Below are positions 22,612 to 34,278 of a stretch of DNA of 64,000 bases, in pieces. The stretch is from NCBI GenBank assembly GCA_025403435.1, contig CM046330.1, forward strand, positions 24,119,507 through 24,183,506, written 5' to 3'. The position numbers were made by a program, and so were the translations under genes. The stretch is from Artocarpus heterophyllus. Lineage: Eukaryota; Streptophyta; Magnoliopsida; Rosales; Moraceae. The number at the start of each line of letters is the position of its first letter. The stretch's first letter is position 1. The notes under the pieces were generated by a model that worked only from the letters and a program-made list of their open reading frames with translations, did not search any database and was not told where the DNA came from.

Positions 22612-24586
22612 ATCTCCCACTTACACTAAGTGAGTAAATATGACAAGTCTCGCATTCCCATAGCTTCCACATGCCTCTCAAAGACTCTCCTAGTAAGTGC
22701 CTTCGTAAATGGATCAGCTAAATTTTCCTCTAACGCGATTTTGCACGTCGTGATATGTCGCCCTCGACGAAGTCCTTTATCACATGATACTTTCGATCAA
22801 TATGCTTACTCTTCTTGTGAAATCTTGGTTCCTTAACTTTAGCTACCACCGCATTATTATCACAGTACAATAATACTACCTTATCTAACCAGAAACTACC
22901 TCAAGATCCCCAAGGAACTTGTGGAGCCACACTGCTTCTTTTGAAGCATCACTAGCTGCCACATACTCGGCCTCCATCGTTGAAACCGAAGTGCAATCTT
23001 GCTTTACACTTCCCCAACTGATGGCACCGCCACCCAGAGTAAATACAAAACCCAAAGTCGATTTCCTAGAATCTAGATAGGATTGAAAATTTGAGTCAGT
23101 ATATCCTAAAGAAGTCAAGTTCTCATTCAAATACACAAGCATATACTCTCAAGTCTTTCTTAGGTACCTGAAAATATGCTTAACCGCAACCTAGTGGTTC
23201 GGTCCTGGATCCGCCAGAAATCGACTTACAATCCCAACCGCATAACAAATATCCGGTTGTGTGCAAAGCATGGCATACATGACACTACCCACTGTCGAAG
23301 CATAAGTTACCTTCTTCATGTATTCTCTTTCTTCATCAGACTTTGGAGAGTCTTTCTTAGAAAGAGTAATTCCAGACCTAGATTGTTGCCCACCTTTCTT
23401 GGAATCCTGCATTGCAAACCTCTTAAGAATTTTATCTATGTAGCTGGCTTGGGACAAAGCTATCATTTTGTTCTTCTTATCCCAAAAGATCTGGATATCG
23501 AGAACAAAATTAGCCTCACCCAAGTCCTTTATGTCAAACTACTTGGTCAACCATAATTTGACCGATGATAATGCCCAACGTCATTGCCAATTAGCAAAAT
23601 GTCATCTACATAGAGCAGTAGAAAAACTGCCTCCCATCCTTAATGTGTTTGTAAACACATGGCTCATCCACATTTTGTGAGAACCTATAGATCTTGATCA
23701 CCTGATCAAATCTTATGTTTCAGGAACGGGCAGCCTGCTTGAGTCCATAAATTGACTTTAGCAGCTTACAAACTTTACCCTCTTGACCCTTGACCTTGAA
23801 CCTGTCTGATTGTTTCATGTAAATGGACTCATCAAGATAGCCATTTAGAAAAGCCATCTTGACATCCATCTATCAAATCTCGTAATCAAGAGCGGCAACT
23901 ATGGACAAGAGAATCCAGATGGACTTAAGTATGGCTACAGGCGAAAAGGTTTCCTCATAATCGATTCCTTCCTTTTGCATGTAACCCTTAGCTACCAGTC
24001 TAGCCTTAAAGGTTTCAAACTTTCCATCCACTCCTCTTTTCCTCTTATAGATCCATTTACACCCTATGGGTTTTACCCCTTTGGGAAGATCCACAAGCCC
24101 CAAGACCTGATTAGTCTCCATAGACTTCATCTCTGTGTTCATGGCCTCTGTCCAGAGTTTTGAATCAACATCTTCCATAGCCTCTGCGTAAGTATATGGA
24201 TCCATATCATGTTCATCCAGTTTAGCCAAGAAGACCTCCCCATTGAACATATACCTCTTAGGTTGACGGTCGATCCTCCCATTGCGCCGAAGCCCCTTAG
24301 GTTGTTATTCAGGTTCATTTGGTTTTTCTACACTGATCATAATGGTTTCATTTGGAACCTCTGGAATAATTGGATTACTCCTTTACTCCTCAAGCACCAC
24401 TTTGCTTAGAGGCTTAAAGTCGTCCATGTAACTCTCCTCAAGGAAAGTTGCATTAGTTGAAACCATGACTTTATTTTCCTTTGGGTTATAGAAATAACCG
24501 CTTTTAGTCCCTTTTGGATGTCCTATAAACACGCAAACTTCCGAACAGTGCTTCTAACTTATTCGCATCCTTAAACAGGACATATG
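22612..24586 (-). pseudogene. pol: Copia C pol, 3' part: RT and RNase H, broken
   Basis: Reading right to left: end of the integrase region, then an RT start containing [13 protein letters not shown] and [15 protein letters not shown] (about 23873-24250), RT YVDD encoded near 23600-23610, the QDSKKGGQQSRSG linker, and RNase H (22885-23142, DSRKSTLGFVFTLGGGAISW). The catalytic YVDD is present, but frameshifts separate the blocks. Unlike Copia A, the segment SRFLADPG has no stop. The right edge (24586) is where an inverted copia fragment replaces the middle of the integrase region. Confidence 0.88.
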
Positions 24587-25470
24587 TTGTTCACAAATCA
24601 TGAACACTGGTTTTAGGTTCTCTCAATTGGTTGGAAGGAGAGTCACCTGCAAGAAGAGCTATACGTGTGAGCTCACACTCACTCCTGATTGTGGATAGAG
24701 AATAGTAAAGAAGACTAGTTGGTTGAGGCTCTTCTGGAACGTTACTTCTCTTCATGGATTGCGAGAGTTCTTCGGCATTCAAAGGTTAGTAAGATCTGGT
24801 TAATTTATGCATATAGTAGTGTCAAACTTGTGTTTTGAAAAATACTCTGATATAAAATTTTTAAAATTTCACTGCGTACTAATTTTTTCAACTAGATATA
24901 GCTTGAGAATTTAAGGATGAAGAATCGATAATATGTTTCGATTATTCTCTTGTAAGCCTTGTTTTCTATTCTCTAAGGTAGAACCATAATATTACAGTTA
25001 TTATTATTTTGCTTGTAGCTTTGCTTGATTATTTTACTCGTCTGCATTATAATAAGATTTGCCATGTATATTGATAACATGTCATATAGAATAGGGAGTG
25101 CCACTCATATTAAAATTGTTCATGTATGTTCTTAAAATAAAACATCGATTTCGAAAGATTGAGTGGGAGAAGGTTTACGAAGAGAGGACCTAAGGCCTCC
25201 ATCATTGGTCCATAGGAAGGACATGGTAGTCCCAACCCCCAGGAAGGGATTTCTATCATGTGCCAGATTGGATCTCTAAGAGGATAAGGTATTTTAGCAT
25301 GATTATGGTTGCATACCCCTAGGTGGTGATTATAAATCATAGATAAAATATTGAAACATGGTTATACACTCACGTTAATTTTATTATTAACCTTCCCTAG
25401 GAGCTCTGTTAATAGAATTGATGACCAAAGAAACGATTATTAATATGCTAGATCATATGGGTCCTGGAGT
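24587..25470 (+). repeat. Inverted copia patch: LTR end joined to leader
   Basis: It reads on the opposite strand to its surroundings. Bases 24587-24893 match the last 0.3 kb of the copia LTR (gttcacaaatcatgaacact onward). Then 24894-25470 match the Copia A leader from about 3850 to 4420, skipping the primer-binding site and about 840 bp of leader. On both sides Copia C integrase sequence continues, with about 75 bp of it missing. There are no TG/CA termini or TSD, so this is not a normal insertion. Confidence 0.82.
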
Positions 25471-26715
25471 TTTAGGGACCAATTTTGAAAGAACATTGTT
25501 TCAAAAGATAACATGCGGTTTGTAGTGCATATCCCCAAAAGAATAAAGGCAATGATGAATAACTCATTATGGACCTTACCATGTCTAATAAAGTCCTATT
25601 CCTTCTCTACTGCTATACCATTCTGTTGCGAAGTGCCCGGCGTAGTCAAATGGGATAAAATCCCATTCTCTAATAAGTGTCCTAAGAACTCATCAAAAAG
25701 GCATTCTCCACCTCGATCGGATTGAAGTGCCTTTATGGGTCTACGTAATTGTTTTTCCACTTCAACCCTAAACTCCCTGAACTTGTCAAAAGTCTTGCTT
25801 TTGTGATGCATCAGGTACACATACCCATATCTTGAGTAATTGTCAATAAAAGTGACGAAGTACTCATACCCTCCTCGCGCCCGGATGTTCATTGGTCCGC
25901 AAACATCACTATGCATAAGTTCTAGAACCTCTTCAGCCTTATTACCCTTAGACCTAAATGGTCTTTTGGTCATTTTACCCTCCAAACAAGATTCATATTG
26001 AGATATAGATTTCACCTTTAAGTAACTTAAAGGTCCATCCCTTCCTAACCTTTGAATCCTATTCAAGTTAATATGACCAAGGCACAAATGCCAAAGATAA
26101 GTCTTATTAGAGTGAGAAGTTTTAAATCTTTTAGAGTTATTATCATTCATCTAAACATTAAGCAGTAAGTCCATCTTAGGTCTGATAAAGTATAGATTAT
26201 TTTGCTTCCATCTAGAACAGATAAAAGATTTGTTTTTACAAATCACCACTTTATCATTAAAAGAAACCAAATAGGAGTCTTTAAATAAACAAGCTCAGAA
26301 ATTAAAGTCCTTTTAAATTTAGGAACATAAAAACAATCTTGCAAAATTAAATTTCTATAACTATCAAAATAAAGATGGACGTCTCCCACTGCTTCCGCTA
26401 AGACCAAGGATCCATCGCCCATCCGAAGCGTGAAGTCTTCATGTAGCAGACTTCTCGTTTCTTTGAACCCCTGCAGAGAAACACAAACATGATTAGTTGC
26501 ACTGGAATCTATGACCCAAATGTCACCAGATTCCTCAATCAAACAAGTTTCTAAATACAAAAAATCACACCTACCTCCTTTGGAAAGGAAGTCCTTGCAA
26601 TGCTTCTTTATGTGCCCGACCTTCCTATAGAAGAAGCACTTAAGCTTCTTTGGGTTCTTCTTCTTCTTCTTCTTCTTCTTCTTCTTGCTCTTGTTGTTAG
26701 CAGGAATAGAAGACT
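25471..26715 (-). pseudogene. pol: Copia C pol, 5' part: integrase, protease, Gag C-terminus
   Basis: Right to left: a lysine tract encoded by a (TTC)n microsatellite (about 26653-26690), and a zinc knuckle [14 protein letters not shown] with the second cysteine changed to Y. Next comes a protease motif WVIDSSATNHVC, where the usual DSGA is DSSA. The pre-integrase [13 protein letters not shown] region and integrase core follow (HSDVCGP, FIDNYSRYG, SDRGGE). This copy keeps the protease segment that Copia A lost. Frame changes occur around 26240 and 25600. Confidence 0.88.
26711..26715. other. Target-site duplication agact, left copy
   Basis: agact at 26711-26715 and at 28942-28946 flank the 2.2-kb solo LTR. 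Removing the LTR and one copy restores Gag sequence that matches Copia A near 5340. Confidence 0.9.
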
Positions 26716-28941
26716 TGTCATGCCCCAAAGTACAAGAGGTGACAGTGGCTGATTATTAAGTTAATTAAATGAAAATTTAATTAAAAACATGAGTTTAAAG
26801 GGTTTAAATTAAATTTGGAAATACGGATAATCTAAAACCTTTTTAAACAAGCATTCTTGGTAATTAAACAAATAGAATTTCTAGAACAATTAATAAGAAA
26901 ATAATAAAAGATAAAAGAAATGAATATGGGTCCCACTGACCCACATATTGTGCACACACATAATACTGACAATATTACATTACATTCACAGTCCAAATAA
27001 AGAGAAATTTAAATGTTACATGTCTTGATTTAATAATAGAAATAACCTACTAAGTTCTCCTAATGCTCCTGAGTCTTGTCTGTTGAATCTTCCCTTGAAC
27101 CTAAGCAGAAATCCACCTAGAGGGTGGAAAAGTTTTAAAACAAATAAAACATGAGCGAAAGGCTTAGTAGGACTATATTTTAAGAAATAGTAATTTAAAA
27201 GGAAATATCCTTATTCGAGAAATCATTTAAGAGAAGACGTGAATAAACAAATTTAAATAAAACCATTCTTACCCAAAACAGTTTATTGGTCGACCAGAAA
27301 GATCATCAATTTCTTTTCCTAGGCAAACCATATGAATAACACTACCGTAGTGGCTCAGCTGGGTTTTGGGACCTGCCCCCAAGGTCGCACGCTACACGAC
27401 CCGATCTATATTATGGCATCATGCCCTTATATTCATTTCTATTACCATTTAAACCCAATTACCTAGGTATTTTCATTTACATTTATTGTAGGGTTCATTA
27501 TAAAGTCCACTTCAATTCACAGTTTATAAAAAAAATAACCTGATAAAATCTCATTTTTCAATCAACTGTTGAAAACATTTTGATAAAACCCCTTTTTAGA
27601 CCAAAAGTCATTTGAAGACTTGGCTAACAAGGAAAGGGTAGAAGACCTACCTTGAAAGGGTCGAAGTCCTACCTCGATACTCATACCGGTGCCCCACACC
27701 GTAATCCCGATCTGCTATACGTTAGCTCCACAGAACCACGAATGACCCTAAATAAAACTAGATCTATAAGTATCTAATTCAAGATATGCTACTATGCTAA
27801 ATTATTTCATGGTGTCCTAATGTGCCATTTGTACCTTTAAAATCATTTTATAAAGTTGGAATTTAAATCGAGGTTCAAAATAGTGAAAACAGATGAAAAT
27901 CACAAATTTTGCCCTTGTTCGGTTGACCTGTCGGTCCCCTAGTTCAGCCGGTCGAACTATGCAGTTTGGCCTGTCGGAGAACAAGTCTGGTCGGCCAAAC
28001 ATTTTTCAGGTTCGGCCTACCAGACGGATGAATCCCGCCTACCGATCCCTTGAATCTGGCTTGTCAAACACGAGGTTCGGATTGCCGAACTGGAAAATCC
28101 CAAAATTTTCAACCATGGGTTTTGGGTCTCCCAAACCCCAAATCGTGATTTCAACCTGTTTTTCTCAATTCTCAGCCATGGAAAACAATCATAGATGATA
28201 GAAAAACATAATAAGAAACTTTTTCAACTCATTTAAACAAGATTTGCACACAAAATCCTAATAAATCTAAAAATGGTGAAAAATGGAGAGCAAATAAAAT
28301 CTTGATTTAAATCCATTTTTCTTCAAACAAGGCTTAGATTCTAGTTGTTCTAAGTTCCTCTAACTTAGATAGAAGGTTCTCTAAGCTTAAATGAGCTTAA
28401 ATCTCAAGATGCAAGAAAGTTTGAAAAATTGAAAAAGTTTTGAAAATTCAAAAACTAACCTTTGATCGAAGCTTTAAATCACGTTTTTTGTTGATCAAAG
28501 ACTTCCTCGAGCCTCCAATCTACTAATCCGATGCTTGGGGCTCGATTTGATTCAAAAATTTTGAGGGAAAATGAGAGAGAAAGGGAGTGGCAGAGAGACG
28601 AGCTTGAGAGGAAGAGCGAGAGTGAGAGCTGAGAGTGAAGAGAGAGGAAGGGGATAGAGAACAAATAGAGGAAAAAGTGGGCAGTTTTACTGTGTGAAAA
28701 CTGTGTGCCACCCACGGTTTTGTAAAATAAAACATATTTGACATTTGACAAATTGTTGTGTCTCAAAATTCAAAATGGCAATTGAAATGATTAAAAACAA
28801 CTAGAAATCATTAAAATAATCAAAACAACTTTAAACTCAAAATTTCACCAAATGATCAAATTAAGTTTAAAATATTCATCATAGCACACTAATCTACCAT
28901 TTTACATTCTAATATCATTAAATTAATTTTGAGGCATTACA
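26716..28941 (-). repeat. Gypsy-type solo LTR (2226 bp) in Copia C gag
   Basis: The + strand ends are TGTCATGCC...GGCATTACA, canonical TG...CA with short inverted termini. A 5-bp TSD agact is on both sides and there is no internal region, so this is a solo LTR left by LTR-LTR recombination. Reverse orientation is suggested by TGTAATGCC as the start of many plant gypsy LTRs. It holds a TCGGC-type motif array (27917-28092). Open frames at 28479-28766 are low-complexity and not supported as genes. Confidence 0.85.
27917..28092. repeat. TCGGC/GCCGA motif array in the gypsy-type solo LTR
   Basis: Repeated degenerate units such as TTCGGTTGACCTGTCGG, TTCAGCCGGTCGAAC, TTCGGCCTACCAGAC and TTCGGATTGCCGAAC. 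The motif style is that of the copia arrays although the surrounding LTR is unrelated. It lies in AT-rich flanks. Confidence 0.75.
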
Positions 28942-29637
28942 AGACTTCCCATTTTTGGCCCGTTGCCTCTTTCCATTCCCAGAGTTAGGATTGGAACCAG
29001 AAGCAACTACCAAATTGGCCTCTCCACCCGTAGGAGACTCCCTGATTAGCAGTTCAAACTCTTGTAACTGTTTTATTAATTCTGTCAATGTCATATCCTG
29101 CCTATTGCTTAAATTAAATATAGCTCTAAACGGAATAAATTCCTTTGATAGAGTCTTAAAGACCATAGTCATATGAGTTTCAGCATCAATGTCGGCTCCA
29201 TTGGTTTGAGCCTTAGCGAGGTAACCCATGACCAACATCATGTACTCCTTTACAGATGTCCCTAGTCTCTGCTTACAGTTCAAGAGTTTTCAAAGCGCCC
29301 CTTACCGCTTTGTTATGGCCTAGCCTCCAAACATGTCTTCTAGATTATCGAAGATCTACTTTACATTCTCATAATCTTCATGTTGAGCCTACAACACGTT
29401 ATTCATGTTGGCCATAACATAGCAGTGAGCCTGATCGTTTGCATCTTTCCAGCGATCGTACACTTGGAATTGCTCATTGGTGGAATCTCCTGTAGGCTCG
29501 GGAGGATAAGGGGTTGTCAGCACAAATTTTAGTTTCTCAAAGGAGAGGACGATATCCAGGTTCTGTTTCCAATCATTATAATTCTCTCCGGTTAATAGGT
29601 TTTTGTCAAGTATCGAAGATAAAACATTTTTAGACAT
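28942..29637 (-). pseudogene. gag: Copia C gag, N-terminal part
   Basis: It starts at the complement of 29635-29637 (MSKNVLSSILDKN). The sequence keeps tryptophan in VYDRWKDAND where Copia A has a stop, then RQRLGTSVKEYMM-like sequence (here KQRLG) and SNRQDMTLTEL with an intact glutamine codon after ELIK. It is broken at least between about 29283 and 29389. The C-terminal part lies beyond the solo LTR at 26590-26715. Confidence 0.88.
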
Positions 29638-31414
29638 TTTTAATCTACAATAAAGAATCATATACCAAACATAAGCAAACATACAATAATAATTTAGTAA
29701 GATAACACAATCATGTAAAAACATACAAATTTGCTTATGTGTCAAAACTTTGAAAACATCACAACCTTACAACGATAATTCCCAACTCATAATTCAAGCT
29801 CCTAGGGGAGTCATGCCAAACTCAATTAGGAACACGGATCTCCTCCTAATTAATATATGCCATCTAGGACCCGTATGATCCAACATATATTAATAATCAT
29901 ATTTTTGGCCATTAATTCTATTAACAGAGCTCCTAGAGGAGGTTAATAATAAAATTAACATGAGTGTATAACTATCATTTCAATATTTTATCCATGATTT
30001 ATAATCACCACCTAGGGGTGTACAACCATAAATCATACTAAAATACCTGATCCTCTCAAAGATCCAATTTGGTAGAAATCTCTTCCTACGGCCTCCATCG
30101 TTAGTCTATAGGAAGAACATGTACCAAATTTAATGGATCGTTAGTCACAGGATTAAGTGGGAGAAGGTTTTCAAAGATCCAATTTGGTACATGATAGAAA
30201 TCCCTTCCTATAGACTAATGATGGAAGCCGTAGGTCCTCTCTTTGAAAACCTTCTCCCGCTCAATCCTTTGAAATCAAGGTTTTATTTTAAGAATATGAA
30301 TGAACAATTTTAATATGAGCGGCACTTCTTATTCTATATGACATGTTATCAATATACATAGCAAATCATATTATAATGTAGACAAGCAAAGCAATCAAGC
30401 AAAGCTACAACCAAAATAATGAATAACTGTAATATTATGGTTCTACCCTAGAGAATGGAAAACAAATATTACAAGAGAATAATTGAAACATATTATCGAT
30501 TCTTCATCCTTGAATCCTTAAGCTGTATCCTTCTTCATGTAATGTCCATATTCAAGTCTTCAATCCCGTATGAATCGAATACTTCATATTTCCAGTCATA
30601 TCCAAATTTAATATTTCTCAAAATTGTCCCAAAAACAACATTAAAATTGCATTGAAAACTGCACTTTTTCTTGAAAAATTTCTAGCCCCCTACCGACAAG
30701 CTAATTTAGGTGATCGACCTACCGGTCATGACCCACCAGCCTGTCGATCTTCACAGATCGGCCTGTCAATTCATGACGGATCGACCTACTAAACTAGAAG
30801 TTCAGCCTGCTGCTAGAGCCACCTGATTTCTACCCCGCTGATGGCTTTTCAATTTACGACCATCGGCCTGCCGAACTGAAGAGTTTGGTGTGCCGATCGA
30901 GCAAAAATTACCCTTTCCAGAAAATACAATTTTTAATGCAATTCATCAATTTTATTTTCCACAATTCAAAAACATAAAATTAAAGACTCAGGAAATACCT
31001 AGGACTGCCATCATCCATCTTCTAGATCCGCCTTATAGATTCGTCTTCTTCGAATAATTATTTAATTACAAAATTCTTACAAATTTAAAATTAAATAATA
31101 ACTCCTAGACAGAGATGATAGTCTGTCATCTAATTACATGAAAAACCTAGATATACATTCTAACCTCTAAGGAACTATAACCGGTATAAATTAATTAATT
31201 AAAAAATAATTAAATAATAATTTAATCAACCATAATCAATTAATAAGCATTCACCATAAAATCCATGACAACATATAAAATATATAGAAACCTAGAGTGC
31301 CAACTCTCTATACAATTAAATTCAAGCATAGGAGAGATTAAGATCACAAAATTTATACATATAGTACATCACAAATTTATAAATTTACTTAAAAACTATG
31401 GCTCTGATACCAAT
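29638..31414 (-). other. Copia leader, inner copy, with primer-binding site
   Basis: Reverse complement of the Copia A leader. The tRNA-Met primer-binding site is read on the + strand as ggctctgataccaa at 31400-31413. A GC-motif array lies at 30690-30902. A local inverted duplication (about 30058-30262) disturbs the segment ending near gag. No gene. Confidence 0.8.
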
Positions 31415-33401
31415 TGTTGAAAAAGTAGTATGCAGCAGAATTTTAAAAATTTTATATCAGAGTATTTCTCAAAACACAACTTTGACATGCTATATGCATA
31501 AATTAACCAGATCTTATTAACCTTTGAATGCCGAAGAACTCCTGCAATCCATGAAGAGAAGTAACGTTCCAAAAGAGCCTCAACCAACTGGTCTTCTTTG
31601 CTATTCTCTATCCACGATCGAAGTGAGTGTGAGCTCACATGTACAACTCTTTCTCTAGGTGACTCTCCTTCCAACCAATTGAGAGAACCCAAAACTAGTG
31701 TTTGTGATTTGTGAATAGGAGCTCTCAGGGAGTTTCAAATTCTCACTAGTAGAGTATCACTCTTAATCTCACAATTGATCTAAATAATTTATGAGACTCA
31801 CTTCCTATTTATAGAGGTTGGGCCTAGGGTCAGTGCTTATTAGATAAGGTCTCAAAAAATCAAATCAGAATCAAATTCAGATTAATATCTGATGAAATCT
31901 GCGTAAAAATGCATGATCTTTTTATCGCGCATCGGCAGGCCAAACTAGGCCCATCGGTAGGCCGAACTGTCGAAAAAAATCTCAACAAATCTTTTATTTT
32001 TCACCCGAGATTCTATAGAATAAAGTCTCAGTTTTAATTCAAATAACCTAATAGAAAAGTTATCTAATTAAAACAACTTTATCTAGTAATCTCAAAGCAA
32101 ATAAATGAATTCCTAATAATTCTACAAGTTTATCTTGATTTAATTTATTCAAAATTAAATCAAATGATAAACAGACAAAAATTGTCCGACCCCAATAATT
32201 CAACAAGTTTATCTTGAATTAATTTTATCACAAAATTAATTCAACCAATAAACAGACAAGAATTATTTGATTCTTCCAAATTTCAACCAATCTAATAAAT
32301 CTGACATAAGTCACCAATTATTGGAAAAGCACGCCATATCGTTACAGGATTTTGTGAGCTAACAAAAGGTACCAAATGCACCTATATAGTTCAAGCTCTC
32401 GATAATTACGAAAGCCAATATCCTAGATATACATTTCATAATTATCAACTCCAACGCTACTCCACTAAAAGCTTGGAGCTGCACTCTCAAACGACATAGA
32501 ATTACGAAGCCTGTATAACTAAGTCTCCATCATATATCATAGTGTATCGTATCCCCATAAGATTATCCATAATTGGCTTAAGGACAAGTTCTGTCTTACC
32601 TTTCCGATTATTTTTATCTTACGTTCCATTATCTCACTATTGAAAAACTTACCATCCAAAGACAGTATACCATTCAGTTACACCTATGTATCCAAATAGT
32701 TGAGCGCTCCAATTTTCCAATTACAAGATAACGCATATAAGAGGATATCACTACACCTAAAGAGGAGCAATGGATTCCATATCTATGAATAATAGGTCTA
32801 CGCTATTAAGAGTCATGCCTCCAACATACCGGCATGCATACCACTATTAAGATATGGGTGTCACCCTTTGGTACATCAAAAGATACAAGTCAAGACAATG
32901 GGCCCACTATTCATCTCAAGATTAAGATACAATGCAAATGATTGTCTAAAGAGAATCGATTTGCCGAGATAGAATTATTAATCCAAATCAATTCACTTTT
33001 GGTCCTGATCCAATACATCGTCACCTATGACAATATGCCAATGTTTCTATTCATGGAGTCCATCATCGATGGTCAAGACAAACCATCTCCAATAGGGATA
33101 TAGACAACGTAACAATCTTTACATGAATAAAGTGCCCACCTTTATTCCCTCAATTGCATATCTTATGATTTAAACCATTACCTTAAGAATCATGTCTTTC
33201 GTATAATCTGTCTATAATATGCCCAATTCTTAAAGGTTTAGACCGACAGTCTCAAACTTTTGTTTGCGTAACATACATTCAACAAATATGAACGTAAAGA
33301 GGACATGATTTTGTATATAAACAATAACTAAATTCTTTATTGATAAAGATGTCTTCAAAAGCTTATTACATTTTTACTCCTTAGGGCATACATGTCTAAT
33401 A
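31415..33401 (-). repeat. Inner copia LTR of Copia C (1987 bp)
   Basis: It runs from TGTTGAAAAAGT (31415) to CATGTCTAATA (33401), so on the element strand the 5' terminus is TATTAGACATG, mutated from TG. It is flanked on the left by a primer-binding site and on the right by another partial leader, so it is a 5' LTR embedded in a leader. The bases gtatc (33402-33406) match the leader site ggatac, a plausible half of a TSD. Confidence 0.85.
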
Positions 33402-34278
33402 GTATCATTCTTCATGTAATGCACATCCGCAAGTCTTCAATCCCGTATGAATCGAATATTTTATATTTCTGGTCATATCCAAATTTAATGTTTCTCAAAA
33501 TTGTCCCAAAAATAAAATCAAAACTGCACGAAAAACTACACCTTTTTTAGAAAAATTTCCAGCCCTATGTCGGCAAGCCAATCTGGGTCATCGGCCTGCC
33601 GGTCATGACCCAACAGCTGCCGATCTTCACAGATCGGCCTGCCAATTAGAAGTTTGGCCTGCTACTAGAGCCACTTGATTTCTATCCCACTGACGGCCTA
33701 TCAAACCTCACATCTGGCCTGTCGATCTGCGACCATTGACCTGTCGAACTGGAGAGTTCGGCATGTCAACCGAGCAGAAAACACCTTTTCCAGAAAATAC
33801 AATTTTTAATGCAATTTATCAATTTTATTTTCAACAATTCAAAAACATAAAATTAGAGACTCAGAAAATACCTGGGAACGTCATCATCCATCTTCTAGAT
33901 CCGCCTTCTAGATCTGTCTTCTCCGAATGATCATTTAATTACAAAATTTTTTTTACAAATTTAAAATTAAATAATAATTCCTAGACGGAGATGATAGTCT
34001 ACCATCTAATTACATGAAAAACCTAGATACATATTCTAACCTCTAAGAAACCATAACCGATATAATAAATAATTAAATAAAAATTTAATCAATCATAATT
34101 AATTAATAAACATTCACCATATAATCCATGACGACATATAAAATATATAGAAACCTAGAGTGCCAACTTTCTATAAAATTAAATTCAAGCATAAGAGAGA
34201 TCAAGATCACATAATTTATACATATGGCACGATCACAAACTCGTAAATTTATGTAAAAACCATGGCTCTGATACCAAT
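33402..34278 (-). other. Outer copia leader, partial, with primer-binding site
   Basis: It matches the leader from the primer-binding site (+ strand ggctctgataccaa, 34264-34277) down to the position equivalent to 3850 in Copia A, where the inner LTR takes over. It contains a GC-motif array at 33568-33775. No gene. Confidence 0.8.

Noticed and set aside
26653..26690. (TTC)n run as an independent microsatellite of interest
   Set aside because: It is the codon run for the lysine-rich Gag segment, also present in Copia A (5380-5400) with fewer units.
28479..28766. Two overlapping - strand frames rich in Ser, Leu and Phe
   Set aside because: They lie in a purine-rich low-complexity part of a solo LTR (gagagag runs). 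No homologous frame or start context supports them.
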